Positions 34,363-34,502 of a stretch of 34,502 bases of DNA are shown here, piece after piece. This stretch comes from JAJUFS01 sp036381175 (lineage in GTDB: Bacteria; Pseudomonadota; Gammaproteobacteria; Natronospirales; JAJUFS01). The first letter of the stretch is position 1. Every line of letters begins with the position of its first letter. Made by a program: the position numbers and the translations under genes. The stretch covers positions 1 to 34,502 of the forward strand of contig DASVDI010000033.1 in assembly GCA_036381175.1 (NCBI GenBank). The letters are read 5' to 3'. The notes below the pieces were generated by a model. The model was not told the origin of the DNA and ran no database searches. It worked only from the letters and a program-made list of their open reading frames with translations.

Positions 34363-34502
34363 CTACAGGAACGGGTCGATGAGCCAGTCCAGCGTCATAT
34401 GGGAGATGTACGGAGCGAGCAGGCTTCTGGCACGCACGGCGACAAGGCACCAAACGAAGCCCGCCACCCCGACAAGCGCCTGGAGTTCGAACGGAAACTG
34501 GG
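34363..34502 (-). CDS. C-terminus of a probable CPBP-family (CAAX-like) membrane protease
   Basis: Only the last 45 codons are inside the window. The sequence has a hydrophobic helix (LQALVGVAGFVWCLVAV), then RARSLLAPYISHMTLDWL and a TAG stop. The pattern of a small/Arg segment, SLLAP, then HxxxD matches the third motif of CPBP intramembrane proteases. The first two motifs (EExxxR and FxxxH) are outside, so this is tentative. The 220 bases between it and the ComEA-like gene (34143-34362) show no other gene. Confidence 0.5.
   Translation of the reverse strand, partial: QFPFELQALVGVAGFVWCLVAVRARSLLAPYISHMTLDWLIDPFL

Overview
The window looks like chromosomal core DNA from a GC-rich gammaproteobacterium. 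The evidence is the thrS-infC-rpmI-rplT-pheS-pheT-ihfA-merR order, the uvrB/aminotransferase divergent pair, the fabD-fabG-acpP-fabF cluster, a type II secretion (T2SS) operon, a rhombosortase and an N-acetylglutaminylglutamine amide (NAGGN) osmolyte cluster. The exact family cannot be fixed from sequence reading alone. I see no phage, transposase, integrase, CRISPR array or rRNA. Coding density is high and no gene-free stretch reaches 300 bases. LAYOUT: 1-3736 (minus) rhombosortase, fabD, fabG, acpP and the 5' two thirds of fabF, i.e. fatty-acid elongation enzymes with a GlyGly-CTERM protease gene at the head. 3836-9266 (plus) is one tightly overlapped T2SS block, gspG-H-I-J-K-L-M-N; gspC, D, E and F are not here. 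A large palindromic REP-like element follows. 9326-13992 (minus) is asnO-ngg-M42 peptidase, the NAGGN compatible-solute operon. 14207-17689 (minus) is a secreted/membrane-anchored beta-propeller sensor with a diguanylate cyclase output. 17867-21192 (minus) is a three-gene operon: retropepsin-like lipoprotein, 7TM protein with a degenerate transglutaminase domain, and RimK-like ATP-grasp ligase. 21462-29191 (minus) is translation: tRNA-Val, thrS, infC, rpmI, rplT, a terminator/attenuator, pheS, pheT, ihfA, a MerR regulator and tRNA-Pro. 29254-31290 is uvrB (minus), divergent from an aspartate-type aminotransferase (31395-32573, plus). 32687-34142 (minus) holds tRNA-Asn, galU and a small secreted ComEA-like protein. 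The window ends in the C-terminus of a probable CPBP-family membrane protease. HOW IT WORKS TOGETHER: the T2SS pseudopilus genes stand back to back with a rhombosortase, whose known substrates are exported by T2SS, so the pair probably shares cargo. The translation block carries two signs of translational self-control: infC appears to start at AUC, and the thrS leader folds into a hairpin whose loop resembles a tRNA-Thr anticodon loop just upstream of the ribosome binding site. The least understood genes are the ligase/7TM/retropepsin trio and the adjacent propeller cyclase.
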